A stretch of 45,896 nucleotides of DNA from an uncultured Desulfovibrio sp. (lineage in GTDB: Bacteria; Desulfobacterota; Desulfovibrionia; Desulfovibrionales; Desulfovibrionaceae), in assembly GCA_944327295.1 (NCBI GenBank), contig CALVHF010000156.1:1-45896 (forward strand). Direction: 5' to 3'. The first letter of the stretch is position 1; each line of letters opens with the position of its first letter. Under the pieces are notes generated by a model. That model saw only the letters and a program-made list of their open reading frames with translations, was not told where the DNA came from and searched no databases. Below, in pieces: positions 25,052 to 33,349 of this stretch. Made by a program: the position numbers and the translations under genes.

Positions 25052-26650
25052 ATGGCAAAAGATTATAATGCCCATATTCAGGAAGTAGTCACAAGGGCAA
25101 GCGCTATGCAGAAAGCCCTCGTGGATCCTTTCCGTACGGACGACGGCTCTTTCCTGATTCCCCAGAACCGACAGGAAGCCGAAAAGCGCAACCAGATCCT
25201 TGAAAGCGCCATCAAGGATTCCATCTTTGAAATGGCGGAAAAGTCTGCTCCGATGATTGCCGGCGTGTGCGCCCGTGCCCTGCAGGGCTACGAGATGCAG
25301 TACAAGCGCCAGCCGTCCATGGAGCTGCTTGCCTCTGCTCACAACGCAATCGAGAACGTGTTGCGCATGAGCAATGGCACGGCCAAGGCTCCGGGCGTCT
25401 TTGAAGGTGCTGAGATGAGCACTACAGACGGTATTATTATGCGTGACCGTCTTGTGTCTCTCGTTCTGCCTGTCTACCTGACCATGATTACGTCCAACAT
25501 GGTCACGTTTATCCCCGGCGATTTCAACCAGTCCGAGTTCTTCCGGATCAAGAGGCAGGCCGGTTCTTCCTTTGGCGACCTCAAGAAGGGCCAGCTTATC
25601 GACTACAACTACCAGGGCGTCTACAGCCAGATGGCCCAGCGTATCGCTCTTGGCCCCGGTGACGGCTCTACAAAGTCCTGGACGTTCGATTCCAATACGA
25701 CTTTTTCCGCCGTCTACCCGCTCAAACCCAAGCGTACCCGCGTCTGGGTGGACCGCAAGCTTGTCGCTTCCGAAGACGGTTCCGGCAATATCGTTGGAGC
25801 CCGTACCGTCAACGGAACGGCCTATACCGTTACCGGCACAGTCAACTATGCAGAAGGCAAGGTGACTGTCAACTTCTCCAATGCCCCTGCTCAGGACGTG
25901 GAAATCATGCTGGGCTTTGACGTGGATATCGAAAAGGATCCTACCCTGATTCCCCGCATGGATCACGTCATGGATTCCCGCGTGTTGTATCCGCATGAGT
26001 CGGCAATCAATGGCAATGCCACGATTCAGGCTATCTGGGCCCTGCGCCGTGAACTTGGACAGGATCTTGACTCCCTGACCATGCAGTCCCTGCGCAACGT
26101 GCTTGCTGCAGACAAGGACAAGACGCACCTGCGAGACATGTACGCTTTCTGCCCCGAGGAAGGCGTTGAATGGGTACGCACAAAGGCGGAAGGCATTTCC
26201 CTGCGCGAACATTACGAAACCGTGCAGCGTGCTCTTCTTGAAGTGGACTCCAAGCTGATCAAGGCCAATGGCGTTGCCGGCCTGACCGGTATTGTTGCCG
26301 GCACAGAAGCCTGCAACCTGCTCCGCTACCTGCCTGCCCCGTATCTGGATGTTGCTCCCGGATTCAGGTCCACGGCTCAGCCGCATTATGTCGGGCGCCT
26401 GTACGGTTCCTATGACCTGTACTGCGATCCGTATGCCCCGGATACGTGGGGTTGCCTCTGCTACGCAAAGGGCCCCGACCACGGACAGACTGCCTACGTG
26501 GCTGGCGATGCCGTTCCCGCCCTTACTTTCAGGCATTCTATCATGGGCGACCTCGTGCAGCGTGCCACCATGTGGGAGCTTGCCTATCATGACATGCAGC
26601 CGTTCGATGGCGAGGACTACCTCTGCAAGCTGACCTTTGTGGAAGGATAA
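25052..26650 (+). CDS. Major capsid protein (532 aa)
   Basis: The first gene after the promoter, with AGGAG upstream of ATG 25052. Segments typical of large HK97-fold capsid proteins are present: a helical N-arm (residues 1-110), a central IMRDRLVSLVLPVYLTMITS helix with FIPGDFNQSEFFRIKRQAGSS, and a C-terminal domain with GRLYGSYDLYCDPYAPDTW. An insertion of about 100 residues (205-305, TYTVTGTVNYAEGKVTVNF type) looks like an Ig-like surface domain. No prohead protease or scaffold gene is visible nearby; they may lie beyond the window with the portal. Gene order capsid, small protein, sheath is seen in several contractile-tailed phages. Confidence 0.8.
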   Translation: MAKDYNAHIQEVVTRASAMQKALVDPFRTDDGSFLIPQNRQEAEKRNQILESAIKDSIFEMAEKSAPMIAGVCARALQGYEMQYKRQPSMELLASAHNAIENVLRMSNGTAKAPGVFEGAEMSTTDGIIMRDRLVSLVLPVYLTMITSNMVTFIPGDFNQSEFFRIKRQAGSSFGDLKKGQLIDYNYQGVYSQMAQRIALGPGDGSTKSWTFDSNTTFSAVYPLKPKRTRVWVDRKLVASEDGSGNIVGARTVNGTAYTVTGTVNYAEGKVTVNFSNAPAQDVEIMLGFDVDIEKDPTLIPRMDHVMDSRVLYPHESAINGNATIQAIWALRRELGQDLDSLTMQSLRNVLAADKDKTHLRDMYAFCPEEGVEWVRTKAEGISLREHYETVQRALLEVDSKLIKANGVAGLTGIVAGTEACNLLRYLPAPYLDVAPGFRSTAQPHYVGRLYGSYDLYCDPYAPDTWGCLCYAKGPDHGQTAYVAGDAVPALTFRHSIMGDLVQRATMWELAYHDMQPFDGEDYLCKLTFVEG

Positions 26651-26665
26651 GAGGGGAAATGGAAT

Positions 26666-26977
26666 ATGAGCGACAAGGTAAAGTACAAGATTAAAAATCT
26701 GTCGGACAAGTCCATTGTTCTGGTTGGGCACAAGGATACAATGACCATTCCTGGGCGCAAGGAATGCTCCGAAACGGTCTTTGAACTGTCTGAAGCGGCT
26801 GCAAAGCGCATCATTCCCCGTCTGAGAAGGTATCACAACCTGCAGATCACAAAGGTGGAAGAGCCAGTCGTACAGGCCGCTGAAACTCAGAAGGCTGCCC
26901 CCAAGACAGAAAAGACAACACAGGCAAAGACGGCTGAAAAGGTGACTGAAAAGACGGTGGTCAAGGAGTCCAAGTAA
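26666..26977 (+). CDS. Small protein with Lys/Thr-rich tail (103 aa), possible head decoration or neck protein
   Basis: A GAGGGG site precedes ATG 26666. Residues 1-60 form a small beta domain (YKIKNLSDKSIVLVGHKDTMTIPG), and the last 40 residues are a low-complexity Lys/Thr/Glu/Ala tail (KTEKTTQAKTAEKVTEK). The gene shares one base with the sheath start. The beta domain resembles small capsid-associated or tail ruler-like proteins found between capsid and sheath genes. Function is inferred from place only. Confidence 0.6.
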   Translation: MSDKVKYKIKNLSDKSIVLVGHKDTMTIPGRKECSETVFELSEAAAKRIIPRLRRYHNLQITKVEEPVVQAAETQKAAPKTEKTTQAKTAEKVTEKTVVKESK

Positions 26978-28725
26978 TGAAATCTACCGTTACCAATGCT
27001 CCCGGTATTACCGTTCTTGAACCGATAGACAACAACTATACGGTAGAAGCCGGTGATATCAATATTTCTGGCTGCCTTGTGTATGCCACAAAGGGCAAGC
27101 CGTTCGAGCCCATGAAAGTGTACGGGAATACCAGCAACCTGACGGACTATTTCGGCACGCCTCTTCCCAAGAAGGCAGAAGGCATGGAAGGGCTGCGACA
27201 TGTGCAGGACGCTGCGGAAGGCTGCACCTACGTACAGGTTATCCGTGTCGTTGACGATGCGTACAGGTTCCCTGCCATTTCCTTTCTGCAAGTCAACAAC
27301 TCCAAGCCCACGGAATGGAAGGACGGCAGGGCGTACACCATTGGCGACCTTGTGTCTCAGTCTGACAAGACATGGTTGTGCGCCGAAGACCACAAGGCCA
27401 CTGCCGAGCTTGCCCCGGGAACTGACGGCGGCAACGCCTACTGGATGGAGTTCACGGTACCGACTGAAAACAGCGCCCATCGGTACAATGACACGATCCT
27501 TGCCGGTGATGGCGTTGTCATGGTTGTCTGGCCCATTGACGGCGATACCAGCGTAAACCGTGTAGTGCGCGTGAAGGACGTGGACACGGAGAACAGACGC
27601 TTTACGCTTGAGTTCTCCGACCTGGACAGCTCGGGCGAGGAATACGTCCTTGAGACGCACACCATGGGTGTTTCGGAAGATGACAAGGACGATATGGGCC
27701 TGTCTGCCTACGCTGAAGACGTACTTGAAAGAGATTCCGAACGTTTTCGCATTGCCCTGCTGGACAACGTGGAATGGGAAGCCGTGGAACCCGTCCTGCA
27801 GATGATGGAGACTACGCGCCTCTTTGATATGCCGACCGCTTTCACAGGCGGCGTTGCTGGTGGCTATCCTGATACACAGACCTGGCTCAAGGGCGTGGAG
27901 CTGCTTCGCAACGAGCGCATGCCGCTCAATATGATTTTCGCGGCTGGCATCTATGATGCAGACGTAATCAGTGCCATGGCGGATTGTGCTGATTTCAGAC
28001 ACATTGCCTTCTTCTACGATATTCCCGGCTCCCTCAAGAGCGAAGAGGCTATTGACTGGAATCAGACAATTGCCCTTCGCAGTCGTCATGCACGTGCCTA
28101 CTACTCTCCCTACTCCGCACGAGACATTTACCGTGACGGCCAGACTGTCTGGGGAGTTTCCGGCGCGGCTGCAACTGCCAGGGCCCGTGGCAATTCCATT
28201 CAGAGTGTCGGCGGCGTCTGGGGTGTGCATTATTCTCTTGCAGGCCCCAATCGTGGCTACCTGTCCCGTACCAATCTGGTTGCCCTGTTCCCGGATGATG
28301 TTATGGACCTAGACGCTTTCTATGAAGCCCGTATCAATCCGGTGATTACCGCAGAAGGCTCGGGCGGCGGCTGCTATATCAACGACGATATGACACAGTG
28401 GTTCAAGACAAACTATCTGCGTTTTGGGTGGATCAACGACGTTCTCGACTACATTGACCATCAGTTCTACGAAAATGCGGCTCAGCTCAAGTTTGAACCG
28501 CAGGGACTCACAATGAGAGGCCTGCAGGACATGATGGAACAGATTTTGAGCAAGCTTGTGACAAGCGAAGCTCTTGTTGTGCCTGCTGACACTGCAAGGG
28601 ATGGAACAGAGCCGTACATTATCAGCGTTGAACAGCAAGAAAAGGATTTGTTCTCTGTGACGTGGGATGTGTGCATCACTGGATGCGCAAGACGAATTGT
28701 CGGACAGCCTCGACTGATCCGGTAA
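26977..28725 (+). CDS. Contractile tail sheath protein with inserted carbohydrate-binding-like module (582 aa)
   Basis: N-terminal (PGITVLEPIDNNYTV) and C-terminal (FEPQGLTMRGLQDMMEQIL ... VVPADTARDG) regions match the sheath fold that makes extended arms to neighbouring subunits. The central beta domain carries ALRSRHARAYYSPYSA and TARARGNSIQSVGGVWG, typical of sheath proteins. Residues about 113-160 are an insertion, WKDGRAYTIGDLVSQSDKTWLCAEDH followed by an aromatic YWMEF end. This has the W-x-x-G-x-x-Y-x-x-G-D-x-V pattern of chitin-binding family 5/12 modules. The protein polymerises round the tube and contracts. The segments are given only as markers. A tube gene follows 1.5 kb downstream. 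Confidence 0.85.
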   Translation: MKSTVTNAPGITVLEPIDNNYTVEAGDINISGCLVYATKGKPFEPMKVYGNTSNLTDYFGTPLPKKAEGMEGLRHVQDAAEGCTYVQVIRVVDDAYRFPAISFLQVNNSKPTEWKDGRAYTIGDLVSQSDKTWLCAEDHKATAELAPGTDGGNAYWMEFTVPTENSAHRYNDTILAGDGVVMVVWPIDGDTSVNRVVRVKDVDTENRRFTLEFSDLDSSGEEYVLETHTMGVSEDDKDDMGLSAYAEDVLERDSERFRIALLDNVEWEAVEPVLQMMETTRLFDMPTAFTGGVAGGYPDTQTWLKGVELLRNERMPLNMIFAAGIYDADVISAMADCADFRHIAFFYDIPGSLKSEEAIDWNQTIALRSRHARAYYSPYSARDIYRDGQTVWGVSGAAATARARGNSIQSVGGVWGVHYSLAGPNRGYLSRTNLVALFPDDVMDLDAFYEARINPVITAEGSGGGCYINDDMTQWFKTNYLRFGWINDVLDYIDHQFYENAAQLKFEPQGLTMRGLQDMMEQILSKLVTSEALVVPADTARDGTEPYIISVEQQEKDLFSVTWDVCITGCARRIVGQPRLIR

Positions 28726-28737
28726 AGGATAGTGCCA

Positions 28738-29490
28738 ATGAGTGAAAACATTTTTGAAGCATGCCGCGACGACTGGATGTTTCCCACTACAAGTGCGGGT
28801 AGACGGGCTGCAGGCATGTGCCTCTTTGAAGAGGATACGCAGGACAAACTCAAAGCAGAGCCTCATGCCCAAATGGTGATGGAGTCCACGTCTGCAACCA
28901 CAAGAGCCAAGGCAATGAGCGCCGTGCTCGACTGGGTAGCCATGGGCGATCATACCTACAATGGCATGGATGAACTCATTGTCGCCATTGCAGACGCAGA
29001 CGGGGACGATGACATTTCCGAAGACGAGGAAGAGCTGTACAACGAAATCTGGAGAGAAATCCCGGATGCCTTCCTCTCCTACGGGTGCTCCGCCTCCGAC
29101 ATTCAGGCCTTTGTGGACGGTCCCGGCAGTGACGCGGATGCCGCTGCGGCACGTCTTGGCTCCTACATGGACAAGGAAATGGACGCCGTGGAAGCTGATG
29201 ACGAAAACCTGATTACCGGTTTTGCCTACGGTGAAGAAGCAGTGCTTGAGTCTGCTTCTGCCCCCGAAGACAGTGCGCTCCGAGGCATTCTTGAGGCCAC
29301 CTACAAGCGCCGCAAGGTAGTGCGTGACGGACAGATCATTGTCCAGAACAAGCGTATTTCCGGCAAGGTGCGTGTCTCGGCTGCCCAGAAGGCTGCCCTT
29401 AGAAAGGCACGCCGCAAGGCGAATACAGCAGCTGCCAGGGTTTCGCGCCGCAAATCAATGCGCGTCCGCAAAAGCCACGGGCTCAAGTAG
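28738..29490 (+). CDS. Bipolar charged structural-cluster protein (250 aa)
   Basis: I use ATG 28738, with AAAGGAT seven bases upstream; a GTG at 28732 is too close to it. Residues 80-105 are very acidic (ADADGDDDISEDEEELY). The last 60 residues are strongly basic (RKARRKANTAAARVSRRKS and RVRKSHGLK). Between them lies a helical segment. The strong charge split suggests contact with DNA or with an acidic partner, for example in the head interior or as an assembly factor. No family is recognised. It lies between sheath and tube genes. Confidence 0.65.
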   Translation: MSENIFEACRDDWMFPTTSAGRRAAGMCLFEEDTQDKLKAEPHAQMVMESTSATTRAKAMSAVLDWVAMGDHTYNGMDELIVAIADADGDDDISEDEEELYNEIWREIPDAFLSYGCSASDIQAFVDGPGSDADAAAARLGSYMDKEMDAVEADDENLITGFAYGEEAVLESASAPEDSALRGILEATYKRRKVVRDGQIIVQNKRISGKVRVSAAQKAALRKARRKANTAAARVSRRKSMRVRKSHGLK

Positions 29491-29499
29491 GGTGTAGCC

Positions 29500-30189
29500 A
29501 TGTCCACCAAGGCCGTAGCCAATGACAACAAGAACAGCGTACAGACGCAAAACACTGACGCAAGCTCCAAGAAGCTTATCGGGAATACCGACAAGAGGCT
29601 TTCTGCAGCTCGCAAGATTTGGATTGCGGATGACACAACGACCATTGTCGGGGTCTACGGCCCGGGAACAACGCTGGAGATAAACGCCAACTGGAACATG
29701 CCCTTTACCGAAATGGCAGCTGGCAACAACACGCTTGGCAATGTTCTGCAGGCAGCTACAGGCAAGACGCTTGTCAACCTGCTCAATACAAAGCAGGTCT
29801 GGCAGTACAATGACCCTACGCATTTCAACGTGGAGCTTATCCTGTATGCCTTGCGTGACCCCGATAAGGAAGTCATGCAGCCTTTGCGAGCTTTGGAATA
29901 CATGATTGCTCCCGATGTCGGAAAATTCTGGTCCGGTGTCGGTGAAATAGCCAAGGCTTTGCAAATCAACATAGCGAACAAGATAATCTATCAGTATCTT
30001 GTTTTGAACAATATATCCGTGCCCTATGACAAAGAGACAGACAGCCGGGGCAATTTTGTCCGGTGCACTGTCAATCTGACCCTTTCAACCCTGACAATGG
30101 TCTCAAAGCAGATGCTGAAGCAGGGATATGGCGTCAAGTCCGGGTACACCTATCAGGGATACAGTGAATCTCAGGGAACTGTAAAATAA
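29500..30189 (+). CDS. Probable tail-tube/baseplate junction protein (229 aa)
   Basis: A Gln/Asn/Ser-rich N-terminus (about 35 residues) precedes a beta-rich domain ([17 protein letters not shown]) and a region with [20 protein letters not shown], the pattern of gp48/gp54-like proteins that cap the tube on the baseplate. A hydrophobic stretch near [17 protein letters not shown] is probably buried, not a membrane span. It precedes the main tube gene by 15 bases. The specific match to gp48 or gp54 is tentative. Confidence 0.55.
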   Translation: MSTKAVANDNKNSVQTQNTDASSKKLIGNTDKRLSAARKIWIADDTTTIVGVYGPGTTLEINANWNMPFTEMAAGNNTLGNVLQAATGKTLVNLLNTKQVWQYNDPTHFNVELILYALRDPDKEVMQPLRALEYMIAPDVGKFWSGVGEIAKALQINIANKIIYQYLVLNNISVPYDKETDSRGNFVRCTVNLTLSTLTMVSKQMLKQGYGVKSGYTYQGYSESQGTVK

Positions 30190-30204
30190 AAGAAGGAAAC
30201 GTGT

Positions 30205-30726
30205 ATGGCAAATATATCAATCGGGGCTGGCAACGTTCCCAGACTCAAAACAGGATACAAGAAACTTCTCGGGCTTGGAGAAGGGGTTACAGGGGAAGAG
30301 TTCCTCATGTCCTTTGAGGGCAATACGGATATCACTTTTCTTGTGCAGACTTCCCAGATCCCCGGCCTCCAGAGAGACAACGTGGAAAGCCGCGGCCCGC
30401 TTGGCGTCATGTTCAACCAGCAAGGCGTCTACAAGAACGCACAGGATATCAATGTGTCGTTCAAGGAAGTGGTTTCCGGCAAGGCCTACCAGTTCCTCAA
30501 GGATTGGGTGGTCAACAAGAAGTATCTGACGGTCAAGCTGACGCTTGTGGGCGAAAACTACGATTCCAACGCCTACACGTCATGGATACTCGAAGATTGC
30601 TGGATAGAAATCGAAGCCGCCGATCTTTCCGTGGAAGACAGCACCAGCGTTCTGCGTCCGAGTGGAACCCTGCATGCCAACTGGGTCAACCATGAAGAGA
30701 ACAAGGCGGTAGAGATTTCTCTCTAA
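30205..30726 (+). CDS. Tail tube protein (173 aa)
   Basis: The size and the sequence pattern fit a tail tube subunit: a FLVQTSQIPGLQRDNVESRGP segment, NQQGVYKNAQDINVSF, and a C-terminal W-I-L-E-D-C-W-I-E-I-E beta hairpin followed by the closing V-x-x-S-x-T-L-H-A-N-W. AAGGAAA is placed upstream of ATG 30205. It forms the inner tube through which DNA passes. A hairpin follows the stop, perhaps marking an mRNA end for a highly needed product. A second tube-like protein is encoded at 31619. Confidence 0.8.
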   Translation: MANISIGAGNVPRLKTGYKKLLGLGEGVTGEEFLMSFEGNTDITFLVQTSQIPGLQRDNVESRGPLGVMFNQQGVYKNAQDINVSFKEVVSGKAYQFLKDWVVNKKYLTVKLTLVGENYDSNAYTSWILEDCWIEIEAADLSVEDSTSVLRPSGTLHANWVNHEENKAVEISL

Positions 30727-30734
30727 CGCAGGAT

Positions 30735-30762
30735 CCCCGTCCTGTTTTCTGACAGGGCGGGG
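30735..30762 (+). terminator. GC-rich hairpin after the tail tube gene
   Basis: CCCCGTCCTG (30735-30744) pairs with CAGGGCGGGG (30753-30762) over ten bases, with one G-T wobble and an eight-base loop. No T-run follows, so it is not a classical terminator. It may stop some transcripts or protect the 3' end of the tube message. It sits 15 bases before the next start codon. Confidence 0.45.
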
Positions 30763-30776
30763 AGCACAGGCCGCCT

Positions 30777-31325
30777 ATGACTCCCGAAGAACTTCTCCAG
30801 GAAGTGATGCGCCGTCCAATGGTGCTCTACCACAACGACCCCGAAGACCTGCACAGGCTTCTGAGACAGGCCCTTGGCAAGTTTCAGGACAAGGCAGGTT
30901 TTATCTGCGAGACATGGTACTCGACTACCGAGTTCCTGCCCCCGGAACCCGGCTTTCAGTGCGTTGCCAGCGTGGCAGACAAGAGGCGGCGCTATGTACC
31001 GTGGCATCTGGACGTGACCGAAGGCAAGATAGTGCTTGACCTTCTGGACAAGAACGAGCCGCCTTTCTGCCTCTACTGGTTTGTGGACTTGCGCAACTGG
31101 CCTCTTGATGAAGACTTGCCAGGCGATTGTCCTCCACTGCTTGCAGACTACCTTGAGGCCCTCATTGCCGTACAGAACACGGAAAGGCAGCGCAACGCCA
31201 TGCTTATGACCGGCCAGCAGGTCAACGACCTTCCGAGCGTCCAGGAACTCAAGCAACGCATCACAGACCTTGAAGTGGAAATGGAAGAGAACAAGAACTG
31301 CATTGTTCCTGCTAGCTACTATTAG
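30777..31325 (+). CDS. Neck/connector-type protein of unknown function (182 aa)
   Basis: The protein starts with an acidic helix (MTPEELLQEVMRRPM). A beta-rich domain with WYSTTEFLPPEP and FCLYWFVDLRNWP follows, then a C-terminal helical pair with LADYLEALIAVQNTERQR and a coiled coil. Helix-then-coiled-coil ends of this sort occur in head-tail connector proteins. No motif gives a firm family. Start ATG 30777 has a CAGG six bases upstream and lies just after a hairpin. Confidence 0.6.
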   Translation: MTPEELLQEVMRRPMVLYHNDPEDLHRLLRQALGKFQDKAGFICETWYSTTEFLPPEPGFQCVASVADKRRRYVPWHLDVTEGKIVLDLLDKNEPPFCLYWFVDLRNWPLDEDLPGDCPPLLADYLEALIAVQNTERQRNAMLMTGQQVNDLPSVQELKQRITDLEVEMEENKNCIVPASYY

Positions 31326-31342
31326 ACAGAGGAGAAAACAGT

Positions 31343-31588
31343 ATGAAAAAACCAGAAGATGCAGTCGCAAAGGCAAGGATGCATTTTGCCAAGGTCTGGC
31401 TTGGCGAAAATGAAGACGGAGAGTTGAAGGTCATGGGCATCAACTGGCTGCATGAATATATCCTTCTGCCACTCAGCGTCTTTTATCACAACTGTTTTTT
31501 TGCCTGGTTCATGCCTGCTCTTGGCTATTCGTCCTGCGGCCTCCCCTTCAAAATTCTTGAAAAATACGATCCGGATTTCAGGCTGTAA
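31343..31588 (+). CDS. Small protein, possibly membrane-associated (81 aa)
   Basis: GAGGAG lies about eight bases before ATG 31343. The middle and C-terminal parts are hydrophobic and aromatic (YILLPLSVFYHNCFFAWFM), but not a clean membrane span. No family is recognised. It lies in a gap between two longer structural genes, and gap distances on both sides are normal for this operon, which supports its being expressed. Confidence 0.5.
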   Translation: MKKPEDAVAKARMHFAKVWLGENEDGELKVMGINWLHEYILLPLSVFYHNCFFAWFMPALGYSSCGLPFKILEKYDPDFRL

Positions 31589-31618
31589 CTGAGTCTGATT
31601 TCTTTCGGGGAAAAAATC

Positions 31619-32326
31619 ATGCCGTCCTTCCTGAACCAGATAAGCTCCTACCTCTCCACCGCGCAAAATATCGTGTCCGGGGTCAACAACCTGCTTGAAA
31701 ACGGCTTGTCTTCCCTGATTAGCGGCGGATGGAGCGGAGAAAGGGAAGACTTCAACGCCATGCGGCAAATGGCGCACAAATTGGTGCGTACACAGTTTCA
31801 GCCGGAATGGCTTTTTCGTCTGGACGTTGCAGGGGCACCGGCAGACTTTGACCTCTACGTGAAGGACATTACCTATTCCCACTTTGATATTCAGACGGAT
31901 GATGAGCAGATAGGCTCGGCTACCATGTCCTGGCCTACAGCGGAACAGGCCCTGCAGATTTCCATGACCGTGCGCGACAATGTTGACCAGCGTGTGGCCA
32001 ACTTTCTGCGTGCCTGGGCGCACCAGGTGATACACCCGGATGGCACCGTAGGCCTGCCCTACGGTACTGACGGCTATGTGCGCAACGTGCTTGTCTATAC
32101 CCAGAGTCCCGGCGGCACGGAACATCTTGTCTGTTCAAGGGAAATGTACCCCATTCAGTGCGGAGAAGTTACTCAGTCCAGGGAAAACTCGGCATGGATG
32201 GAAATTCCTGTCACCTTCACGCAGTTCACCAATTTGTCAGTTGCAGCAAGCACGCTTGCTTCGTCTATCACAAGCGGCAACAGCAAAAATACCAATACCA
32301 GCAATACCAGCAACAGCACAAAGTAA
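31619..32326 (+). CDS. Second tube-like protein, probable tube initiator/baseplate adaptor (235 aa)
   Basis: The N-terminal 45 residues are a helical leader (FLNQISSYLSTAQNI). The domain at about 60-210 has the alternating strands of tube folds, with FRLDVAG, DLYVKDITYSH, a helix ANFLRAWAHQV and MEIPVTFTQF. The C-terminus is a Ser/Asn/Thr tail. Tube-fold proteins with an added leader and placed before the assembly chaperone often begin the tube at the baseplate. No specific name can be given. Confidence 0.55.
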   Translation: MPSFLNQISSYLSTAQNIVSGVNNLLENGLSSLISGGWSGEREDFNAMRQMAHKLVRTQFQPEWLFRLDVAGAPADFDLYVKDITYSHFDIQTDDEQIGSATMSWPTAEQALQISMTVRDNVDQRVANFLRAWAHQVIHPDGTVGLPYGTDGYVRNVLVYTQSPGGTEHLVCSREMYPIQCGEVTQSRENSAWMEIPVTFTQFTNLSVAASTLASSITSGNSKNTNTSNTSNSTK

Positions 32327-32338
32327 AGGAGCTCTCTC

Positions 32339-33169
32339 ATGCCTATTGTCTTCACTCTCCCCTCCAATCCGTCCAGAGAAATCCATCTGCGTGAAGCAAC
32401 CGTGGCAGATGCCATAGACTTCACCGGGATTGACCCCGATTTTGAGGAAGAGGCAACCACCCTCTTTTTGAACAAGCTGCAGGAACGCAACACTTTCTAC
32501 GATTCCAGAGAATGGACGGGAGAAGACAGGCGCTTTGCCCTATTCCAGTATTATCTCAATACCTCTCAGTACGATACCATTCCTCTGACCTTCACCTACA
32601 ACGGGGAAAGGCAGACACAGCTCATTCCGCTGACGAAAATCCTTGATACCTACAAGGTGCTTGACGGCAAGCCGGTTCGGGATTTTGCCTTCAATGGCCA
32701 CAATGTGCTTGTTGCCCCCTTGCGTGGCTACGAATTGGAGCATCTGGAAAAGCAGTATGCCGAGGTACGTGCCTGGCAGGCCATGCTTGATGATCCCAAG
32801 AGGCAGATAGACGATAAGGAACGCCGCAAAATCCAGAAGACGGTCCGTCTGAAAAGGGCAGCCGTTCTCATGTCCCGCGTCATTGCCTACCTGGACATTC
32901 CAGGCCTTGATCCAAACAGTACCCGTGAAGGCAGACGGGCAAAGGTTCGCGAATTTGTCGAAGCCTTGCCCATGCGCGATTTGAACGACCTTGTACAGCG
33001 GACAGGGGAATGTCTGAAAGAGATGGAGCATGGGCTTCTGTCTCAGTATGAGGACGGCAAGGTTTCGCTCATTATCCCTGACATTGTGCCTGAAGGAGCC
33101 GGAGAGGATGACAAGCTTACCCTTTCCTATCCCTTTCGGTTTATCGATGTCATTCCTACCCTTTGGTAG
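32339..33169 (+). CDS. Tail assembly chaperone, upstream frame (276 aa)
   Basis: The gene lies directly before the tape measure and is followed by an overlapping short frame, the arrangement of tail assembly chaperones with programmed frameshifting. The protein starts with LREATVADAIDFTGIDPDFEEEA, a typical T4 gp26-like/chaperone N-terminus, and has a charged helical core (RRKIQKTVRLKRAA). The stop TAG at 33167-33169 sits right after CTT TGG. The frameshifted product would be 334 residues. Family naming is by context and N-terminal pattern; chaperones are too diverse to confirm by eye. Confidence 0.65.
   Translation: MPIVFTLPSNPSREIHLREATVADAIDFTGIDPDFEEEATTLFLNKLQERNTFYDSREWTGEDRRFALFQYYLNTSQYDTIPLTFTYNGERQTQLIPLTKILDTYKVLDGKPVRDFAFNGHNVLVAPLRGYELEHLEKQYAEVRAWQAMLDDPKRQIDDKERRKIQKTVRLKRAAVLMSRVIAYLDIPGLDPNSTREGRRAKVREFVEALPMRDLNDLVQRTGECLKEMEHGLLSQYEDGKVSLIIPDIVPEGAGEDDKLTLSYPFRFIDVIPTLW
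33161..33167 (+). promoter_or_regulatory. Candidate programmed frameshift site (CTT TGG T)
   Basis: CTT at 33161-33163 is followed by TGG and then the TAG stop at 33167. A +1 slip of the tRNA from CTT to TTT, as at the prfB CTT site, would skip T33164 and continue with GGT AGG GTC into the second frame. A -2 shift from TGG would reach the same frame. The sequence context, not a consensus heptamer, is the basis. Confidence 0.45.
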
Positions 33170-33344
33170 GGTCAAGGACTGGGATATCGTGATTGAAAAC
33201 TTGTGCCTCTACGACGGGCAGGACATGGCAGGTATCCTTTCCTCTCCGGTTTCCAGAGTCCTTGCGCTCAATGAGGCCTCGATAAAGAAAGCCAAGATGA
33301 TTGCGGCACAGCGCAAGCTCGCTGCAAGCCGCAGGCGAAGGTAG
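33165..33344 (+). CDS. Frameshift extension of the tail assembly chaperone (59 codons)
   Basis: This frame lacks a convincing ribosome site. A GTG at 33189 is the only reasonable internal start, and AAGGA is 11 bases away from it. The encoded tail reads VKDWDIVIENLCLYDGQD, ending in a basic stretch (KLAASRRRR), five bases before the tape measure start. Fusion to the 275-residue upstream part would give the long chaperone form made in small amounts. It could instead be an independent short gene beginning at GTG 33189. Confidence 0.55.
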   Translation, partial: GRVKDWDIVIENLCLYDGQDMAGILSSPVSRVLALNEASIKKAKMIAAQRKLAASRRRR

Positions 33345-33349
33345 AACAC

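Noticed and set aside
24947..26836. Open frame (629 codons) on the minus strand opposite the capsid gene
   Set aside because: Antisense shadow of a strongly supported capsid gene; no start signal or motif.
26887..28230. Open frame (447 codons) opposite the sheath gene
   Set aside because: Antisense to a clear sheath protein and composed of unlikely sequence with many Cys/His; no ribosome site.
33030..33161. Upstream part of the second chaperone frame as an independent gene
   Set aside because: No ribosome site at ATG 33030 and the sequence reads as an out-of-frame shadow of the chaperone; only the part after the shift looks like protein.
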